A stretch of 64,000 bases of DNA from Papaver somniferum (taxonomy: Eukaryota > Streptophyta > Magnoliopsida > Ranunculales > Papaveraceae), in contig NC_039359.1 of the NCBI RefSeq assembly GCF_003573695.1, positions 120,411,849 through 120,475,848 on the forward strand. Direction: 5' to 3'. The notes under the pieces are model-generated. The model did no database searches, had not been told where the DNA came from, and saw only the letters and a list, made by a program, of their open reading frames with translations. Of the stretch, positions 57,278 through 64,000 are shown in pieces (position 1 is the stretch's first letter; the number at the start of each line of letters is the position of its first letter). A program made the translations under genes and the position numbers.

Positions 57278-58993
57278 TCGCATATTGGAAGAACTAAAAG
57301 TCGGAAGAGCCGTCGAGTCCGACTGAAAACCACACGCACTATTTTTAGACCTTCGCTCCTTCTTATGGAGACTGTTCACATCTGAGCTAGGAGATTTTCG
57401 CTTAGCAGTAGAAGGCTCCCTCAACAATGGATGTTCCGCTAAAGTCGCAGGGGAAAGCTTACCACGAGAATTTTCCACCAGGTCATTCACAAATCCGTGG
57501 ATGGCGAGAAACTCATCCTGCCATAACACGTTGTACCTGGAGGTTGCCACTGGACTTCATTCCGAGAGCAAGAAAGGAATACTTTTACCTGGCGCGAAAA
57601 CACGGCTATCAAGGACAGCTGGCAACAATTCTTCCGGAGCAACCGGCTGACGAGTCAATGGGACCCCTTGGTCAAAACCCATATACCGAGACGCCCTGTC
57701 AATATTATAAGGGACTGCCTCGAAAGACCCCCGGATAAAGATGTCACATGTCCGGGGATACAGCTTCGCATAAATACGACCTCTCCAACGCTCATATTAT
57801 CTCCAGCAGACAGCAAAGTCAAGTTCGGAGCAGCGGCGAAAGTATTCTGCTGAACTATGGACGCATGGACTGGATCCCAAGGATGAAAGCTAACGACATA
57901 GGCATTGCCAAGGAATTCGATGAGCTTTGATCTGGATTTTGGGTGCTTATTCAACCAACGCAGTATTCTGGAGCCGCCACAAGACTCGGGAAGTAAAGCC
58001 AACGGTTTGGGAGCATATTTTACGAAATGCTCCCAATCCATGCTTGGAGAAAAGCAACGTGGACATACGAATCCACTTTCATATAACCATTTGAAGCGTA
58101 CATATCCGCGGCCAGATGATCCAAATGGGTGTACAAAGATCCAAGAAACAAGCCGCCAATGGGAAGAACGGCACTTTTCGCCAATTTAATGAAGAATTTA
58201 ATGAGCTCCTGTCTTATCTCCTTCTTACCAGAGCCATCATCGAAAATATCTCTGGATAGCCACAAAACTAAAAATACAGCGACATAGAGTGTAACGTCCA
58301 GCACTAGATCCGACTCCGTCTCATCAGGGATCCACTCAGACATCCACCAGCTATAGAAGCATTTCGTCTCGTAATCCTTCCGAACGAATCCTTTTGACTT
58401 CTCGTCAAGAGTGCCACGCATTTCTTCTTCATCATCGGACAACGTGATATCAAGATTTCCTGTTATGGGAAGGTTCAACAAGACGGCTACACTCTTTAAA
58501 GAGATGGTCATTTAACTCCACCTACATATGGCCGTATGAGTATCTGGACACCATCTGGAGATAAAAGTGATCAAGCCCGGGATGTGTTTTCTGATTTGAA
58601 GTGTTGCAGAAGCCATGACAGCATCAATGATTTGCGCCTTAGTCAAATTGGCCTTCACACAGTCTTGACTTATCATAAATTGCATCTATTTATCAAAAGA
58701 GCGCAGTGGACTTTGACAGATTTTGAAGTCGATTGGAGAAGTACTCTTTCCTCTGAAGGCAAAACTGCATTACGAGCCCCGGTCGAACCGACTGGACCTC
58801 TCCTTCATTTTCTGAACTGGTCAAATGGATCGCCACATACTTGGGATGGGCTCTCCTAAGTGTAGAAGGCTTTGTAAAAAATTCATCATCCGTATTCGAC
58901 TTGGAGTTGTTAGCATTTCTTGATGCGGCGGCAGAACTGCTTTTAGGTGACATCTTAACAAAAGTCCTTGTGCTACTTTTACTTTCGAAGTAA

Positions 58994-59488
58994 CTACAAC
59001 GGAACAAAAACAGAAAGGTTACTACCTTGAAGGAAACCACACATGAGGATCTTGCCAAGAAATTAGGGTACAATGATTAAGAGCTAACAACAAATTATCT
59101 ATGGGAAATTTTCTTTAGCCACACGTCGCGGCACTCGCGGTCAAGGGGAATGGGGACTGGTGTTCACTCAAACAAACACTTGCCGTGGAAAAATATGTTA
59201 TTAGCCGAAACCGTGTCTTGTCGCGGTAACAGATGCTCACGGCCAAACACAAGCTAAAAATAGGTTTTACGAAGAGAGGAGCCTACGACGACCATCCATA
59301 CGTGCTTGCTTTACACAAATCGACTCCACTGCTATTGATATTTTGGCTAACGTTACTGCAATACTACCGGCGGATAGAAATCATTCATATTAGAGGATTT
59401 CAATAGGTTTGTGGAGGACAGGCCTATGGCTAGGGTTTACACCAAAACAGACGAGCAAACAAAGGAGAAGAAACGTTAAGAAACATAC
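58994..59488 (-). other. Possible 5'-UTR intron of the antisense PMD gene
   Basis: On the minus strand a donor, TTTAG|GTATGTTT, lies at 59488 and an acceptor, CCGTTGTAG|TTAC, at 58994, 40 bp before the inferred start codon. This rests on splice-site consensus and position alone. Confidence 0.4.
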
Positions 59489-59604
59489 CTAAAATACGCT
59501 CGCCTACTTTCGCTGCTCTTTTCTCTGTTGGTCCAAGTCTTTGCCACTAGCACCAAGGTGAGGAAACAAAACCAACAATACGAAAGTAAGGAAGATGGGT
59601 AACG

Positions 59605-59613
59605 CCTTTTATA
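59605..59613 (-). promoter_or_regulatory. Possible TATA box of the antisense PMD gene
   Basis: tataaaagg on the minus strand, about 120 bp upstream of the proposed 5'-UTR donor and 650 bp upstream of the inferred start codon. Confidence 0.4.
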
Positions 59614-59721
59614 GGCATGGTGTTTTGGATTTCAACTAGAGAAGGGTTTCTCTTTTGGGACACGCACAAAAGAAGGCAGCTGGGACCGCGGTGTTAACAT
59701 TCCGCGCCATCGGCCATTCAA

Positions 59722-59986
59722 GCTAGCCACGTCCATCCGCTACCCCAGCTAGCCGCTCCATCTGCAACACCACTCAAGCTAGCCACGTCCATCCTCTATC
59801 CCAGCTAGCCGCGCCATCCGCAATACCAGCTAGCCGCACCATCCGCAATACCAGCTAGACGCGTCCATCCGCTACTCCAGCTAGCTGCGCCATCCGCCAT
59901 ACCAGCTAGCCGCGCCATCGGCTACTCAAGCTAGCCGCGTCCATCCGCTACTCCAGCTAGCCTCGCCATCCGCTACTCCACATCCC
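59722..59986. repeat. Minisatellite, cagctagccgcgccatccgc unit
   Basis: About eleven units of 24-27 bp, alternating ccgcgccatccgc and cacgtccatccgc types with tactcc/aatacc spacers. It lies upstream of the antisense gene and before the 3' LTR. Confidence 0.92.
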
Positions 59987-60230
59987 AAACCAACGCCATG
60001 AACCATTCCTTAACCAGTAGCGAAAGATGCCGCATTGGTGCCAATATCCCATGTCCAAGACAAATTTATACAAAATCCGCCAACACAAGGATCACAGATT
60101 CCTCATTCCTTCCACCAAAAGGTTAGTTGAATTTACCTGGCAATGACTCCAAGTTTTTACTCTTTCGATTTTACTCTTGTCTGTCAGCATCTCATGCTTA
60201 CCCCGCAACAATGCCATTGTTACGTGCTAA

Positions 60231-60243
60231 GCAGGGGACTTAA
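60231..60243 (+). other. P polypurine tract
   Basis: gcaggggacttaa directly precedes the TG of the 3' LTR. It is only partly purine, so weaker than the tracts of A1 and A2. Confidence 0.6.
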
Positions 60244-62602
60244 TGTTGATGGTGGTTTTTAGCTTAGGGTTAAGATCGTAAAACCTTGCATCTGACGTCA
60301 ATATGCAAGGAAACGGTGCCGTGAGTGCTAACCTCTCACCGACATATTTATTGAGCCATTCAATATATTTACATGAAACTTCTCCAGACTGGCGAATGTA
60401 GCAACCATCCCAGACACTCTGTAAATTTTGGCACCTCGCCAATGCAAGACTCACTGAGTACTTTCCTGTGTTGTGTTCCCCGGCAGAACCTTTAATATCG
60501 GTATGGCATGACGGATTTATGTTCACTCGCAGCGGAGTAGCATGAACCTCCAAGTACCAAAGTTAAGGCCATCGCACGAAAAGCCCAGAAGGAAAGCACA
60601 CTGTATTTTGTAGATAAGGATTTTTGTGGCAGCATACAAAATCCAGCCAATTATTATGATAACTCACAAAAAACTCATAAACTCGACTAATTTTCAAAAT
60701 TAGGGTTTCGCGCCCCGCACAATACACTAGACCCCGTTGGTCGAGAAAAACTATGCTTAGCCCAAACTAGGCGATTAAATCCGCCACAACACACTGGAAG
60801 TGTGGCTACGCCCTAGCTTGCCGGCCCCACTTCCCATCGACCAATCAGGTCGCTCTAAAACCGCCACACTCATACAGAAGTGTAGCCACTCCCATGCCTG
60901 ACAGGACCTCTCACATTAACCAATCAGGTTACTTTAAACTCGCCATAGTGTTGAAAAGAAGGAAACCACGCCAGATGGCCGCAAAGCCAATTGGTTTCCC
61001 AAAAACGCACATACCAGGCACACATGCCAGATGCACATGCCGAACGCGCCAAACATGGCCACTCGCCCCACGCGACGTGTTATATAGGCTAATTAGGTTT
61101 TCGACAAGCCTAACCCTAATTTAAGCAAGATTTCCACACCGACGTGCCAAATTTTTGATGGCTATGGCTACACAATCATGCCGAAGGCATGCACGAGCCA
61201 TGCCAGCCAAGCCAGCCATGCCGCACGCCGCCAACGCGAGTTGAAGGCGCCATTGCCAATTAAAGGTAGCCATGATCGACGACTATCTTTCCTCTTGAGA
61301 TGCAATCTCAGCCGTCCAAGTTCGCCACCAAACTAAAAGATTTATGGCCACTTTTCAGTGACCATGACGCCAAACCCTAAATTGGCCACGACGCCAAGCC
61401 CTAACCTTGGCCACGACGCCAAGCCCTAACCTTGGCCACGACGCCAAGCCTTAACTTAGTCAGGAGCCAAATCTTAAACTTTGGCCATGCTACAACACCA
61501 CGACCACTATCATACCACCATGCCACGGCCACTGGCATGCCACCATGCCGCGGCCACTGGCATGCCACCGTGCCACCGCCACTGACATGCCACCATGCCA
61601 CAGCTACTGGCATGCCACCATGGCACAACTACTGGCATACCACGACCACTAGGCATGCCACCGTGCCACCGCTACTGACATGCCACCATGCCACAACTAC
61701 TGACATGCCACCATGCACTACTATACCAATGGCACCACTTCGCTATGTAACAAGATGCGGCCATAATCAACGACCACTCTTCCTCATGAGATGTAATCTC
61801 AGCCATCGGAATTCGCCACCGAGCCGTTCAGCTTGTGACAAGTTTTAAGCGACTAGCCAAAAACGAGCCTAACATCACGTATGCTATTTACCTACGGCAA
61901 GCCTATCAATTCTAAACTTGCCACACGTAGCAAAGTGCTACATGTTTTCCACGAAAACATTCGAGACATCAGAACATGTCACAAACTGGGGGATACTCAT
62001 CAGGGTATTGGTCTTGCGGTTTATAACATGCGGCCTGCAATACGCCCATTACAGAAAGTGTCATAAAGCGGGGCGGTTAGTAGTGGCAAGAAATAATGGT
62101 GTAAACGTATCCTTCAATATGGAAACATACATTCCAGGCGTTACCCGTTACTCCTTTCTTCCACCACTCAATCGTTTCCACTTCCCACGAGACCATGGTA
62201 CGTGTTTTTACAACTTGTATAAATAGGTCTCACCTATTTTCCACCAAAAAACAAGTTTTGGTCAGGAGAAAAATACAACATCCAGAAATCATCTGATAGC
62301 TTTTCATTCAGCTAGCATGTTCGACTTTCTGATACAAGTCACGAAACACCCATACTTCCAGAATCAACTATTCTGGTCTCAACACTTTCTTCGCTTCCCT
62401 CCCTATGACCAACCCTTCTCCTTCACTTTGTGACCGAAGCAAGCCTGGAACGGCCATTTCTTGGTTTAGGCCAGGATTGTACAGATTGATCTCTCGAATC
62501 AAAAGTACTACCGTGCAGTACATTGTTTAGGGTTTAGATTTGTTTCTCACCCACACACCCGAAATTACCAAAATCAGCAGAAACAGTTTTCACCCGAAAA
62601 CA
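60244..62602 (+). repeat. P 3' LTR
   Basis: Colinear with 53249-55631. TATA box at 62218-62226, catgccacca array at 61495-61715, stem modules at 61296-61310 and 61787-61801. It ends AAAACA at 62602, followed by the TSD. Confidence 0.92.
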
Positions 62603-62607
62603 CACAC
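62603..62607 (+). repeat. Target-site duplication of P, right copy (cacac)
   Basis: Identical to 53244-53248. The local sequence is a CA run, so the exact edge could slide by two bases. Confidence 0.85.
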
Positions 62608-63074
62608 AAACCATGTAAGATATTACTCGGAAATTTTCACATGATCATCTTTTGACTTTTGTCAAGAATATAAGATGAACTTGGTTGAAGCGAAAGCTTG
62701 CCAACACATATTCCGAGAAATATGGAAGCGAGTTAAACTCACCTCGAAATCTCAAATGTGTATAATAGTAAACTATATCGTAACACGACTTATGTATCAA
62801 TATAGGAGATAAAGTAGATATAGACTTTCCAAGTGATAGATGAGTTTCAGTCTCCACATACCTTTTTGTTGATGAAGTTCCACAAGCTCTCCTTAGTAGT
62901 TCTTCGTCTTCAATGATGAATGCCGTGAAGTCTAATGCTCAACTACACAATTTATCCTAGTCCGTGACATCTATCAGTAGACTGGAAATCAAGACTTATA
63001 GTTTTGATCACTAACATTGACAATCAAGCTTGATATAGCAACGCTTGCGAGTTTGACCGAACAGTGCTCTAACA
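62608..63074 (-). repeat. S2 3' LTR, second part
   Basis: Resumes the S2 LTR after P and matches 41090-41532 of S1 (gaagcgaaagcttgccaac, then caagacttatagttttgat). On the minus strand it starts TGTTAGAGCACTGTTCGG at 63074. The joined S2 LTR is about 2470 bp. Confidence 0.88.
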
Positions 63075-64000
63075 ATCTCCCTATTTGTCAATTTTAGTGA
63101 CAAAACTATCAATTCATATGGATATTAAAGTACAACAGCAAAGGAAAACAATTAACACTTTCACTCACGACTATAATCATAATATCGAAATACGACATAC
63201 CAGAAAGAAAATAGGAAAATAACATTCGGTAGAACAATCAACATAAGACAATCAAGTATGATATGCACACGAATGATTTTCCCAGATAATATATAATATA
63301 ATATTCGCAACGACATCTCGCCTAATAGGTAATATTTGCAAACGGATTCCCGTCCTATTAGAGAAATAAATTTATTATATAAAATAAAAGTAATAATATT
63401 CACAACGACATCTCGCCTAATAGAGCTTAGCGAGCAACTGTGGGGAGACCACAGACATTCCTCGCAGGGAAATAATTCAACGCATATCTCATTATACATA
63501 CAACAATCAACAAGCATTGGAAAAACATTCATGAAATAAAAGTCATTCTAATTCCACTCCCTCAGATATTGCGACCTTAGTAGCAATAACTGTGAAAGAC
63601 CACCACCGGATGATCTACAAAAGTAATATTAGAACAAACCCAAAATATGTTATTTAGAGTTCGCCTTTCTAATAAGAAAAACGTCAGTAAAATAACTCCA
63701 GACTCTAATAATAGCTGCCATCCACACGGTTTCCTAGGCCGTGATTTAAGAACTATCACATAAGTCCCGAAGGTTAATCAAGCATAATATGCCACGAAAA
63801 GGATTCTCAAAAGAAATTATATAAGGTAATATGGGAGATCCCAACCCCCCCCCCCTATATAAATAAATAATCGAAGTCTAAAATAACTCTTAATCAGCAT
63901 AGAATAATATAACATTTGGAAAATCCATCATCGCATGTCGCACAACATACACATCCGACTACACACATATATGCTCACAAGAAGTAAGTATACATCATGC
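63075..64000 (-). other. S2 interior, 3' non-coding part
   Basis: Opens with a polypurine tract (aaatagggagat on the minus strand) and a gtcaattttagtgacaaaac segment as in S1. A 28-bp word, atattcgcaacgacatctcg and on, occurs at 63301 and, with one change, at 63396. A run of C lies at 63845-63854. No coding region recognised; the element continues beyond the window. Confidence 0.7.

Larger units (their letters stand above)
56204..58993 (-). pseudogene. PMD (plant mobile domain) protein gene, antisense to element P, decayed
   Basis: The start codon is inferred at 58953 (MSPKSSSAAASRNA, a Ser/Asn-rich N-terminus). The PMD follows in pieces: ANLTKAQIIDAVMAS and FISRWCPDTHT (58660-58540), then TISLKSVAVLLNLPITGNLD (from 58508), LVLWLSRDIF and VLPIGGLFLGSLYTHLDHL. 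Next come FVKYAPKPLAL (58025) and YMGFDQGVPLTRQPV (57640-57685). After the domain come a Lys/Ser-rich linker, two introns, an acidic Ser/Glu tract, a folded-looking segment (56422-56880) and a coiled coil ending at the TGA at 56204-56206. Lesions are frameshifts near 58690, 58030, 57715 and 56420, and stops near 58514, 57555 and 57072. PMD proteins occur as cellular genes (MAIN, MAIL1, linked to silencing) and inside plant transposons (family knowledge). The role here is unknown. Confidence 0.82.
53249..62602 (+). mobile_element. P: non-autonomous LTR element carrying an antisense PMD gene
   Basis: Complete 9354-bp element. LTRs at 53249-55631 (2383 bp) and 60244-62602 (2359 bp) start TGTTGATGGTGG and end AACA, with TSD cacac. 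The primer site after the 5' LTR (TGGCGACCACAGTGGGA) resembles the Arg-tRNA type used by Tat/Ogre Ty3/gypsy elements (inference). The 4.6-kb interior has no gag, protease, reverse transcriptase or integrase. Its only recognisable gene is a PMD gene on the minus strand. The LTRs differ by several percent by eye, so the insertion is not young. It sits inside the S2 LTR. Confidence 0.9.

Noticed and set aside
56995..58189. Plus-strand frames across the PMD region
   Set aside because: They are shadows of the minus-strand exons; the minus strand has domain matches and splice sites.

Overview
The window is nuclear DNA from a flowering plant with a large, repeat-rich genome; I cannot name the species. 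I found no ordinary host gene, tRNA, rRNA or CRISPR. Almost everything that can be identified is transposable element, nested up to three deep, and most boundaries are fixed by target-site duplications (TSDs) read directly from the sequence. Every long protein match is a Gag, protease, reverse transcriptase, RNase H, integrase, LINE protein or plant mobile domain (PMD) protein, and nearly all carry frameshifts or stops.

Layout. (1) 1-22151 is an Athila-lineage Ty3/gypsy element (A1) whose left LTR is cut by the window edge. Its RNase H coding region is split by a second, younger Athila-lineage element (A2, 5856-17782, TSD actac). (2) A1 lies in an LTR of a different family, whose right part survives at 22152-23863. 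(3) 23.9-28.8 kb holds a decayed Sirevirus-like LTR and unassigned AT-rich DNA. (4) 28774-30367 is a Mutator-like non-autonomous DNA element with a 9-bp TSD and an AT-rich satellite core. (5) 31396-31903 is a 5'-truncated LINE tail with an RNase H domain. Two arrays that look like transposon subterminal repeats follow (32.2-33.9 kb). (6) 34667-37491 is a Sirevirus-like solo LTR. (7) 37.5-51.2 kb is a plus-strand LINE (ORF1, spacer, start of ORF2). It is split by a complete minus-strand Sirevirus-like element without pol (S1, 39193-47812, TSD atatt) and by a 5'-truncated minus-strand LINE (48053-49583, 13-bp TSD). (8) From 51247 a second Sirevirus-like LTR (S2) begins. It is split by a complete 9.35-kb LTR element (P, 53249-62602, TSD cacac), resumes at 62608, ends at 63074, and its interior runs off the window.

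The most interesting object is element P. Its 4.6-kb interior shows no gag or pol. On the strand opposite to the LTRs it carries a decayed PMD gene with two short phase-0 GT-AG introns, a C-terminal coiled coil, and upstream a TATA box plus a possible 5'-UTR intron. An intron-bearing gene can survive retrotransposition only if it is antisense to the genomic RNA, which is the arrangement seen. The LTR family of P is the same one that hosts A1 at 22152-23863. A second notable pattern is that the Sirevirus-like LTRs share a backbone but carry different short-motif arrays at the same place in U3, as if the motif had been exchanged between subfamilies.
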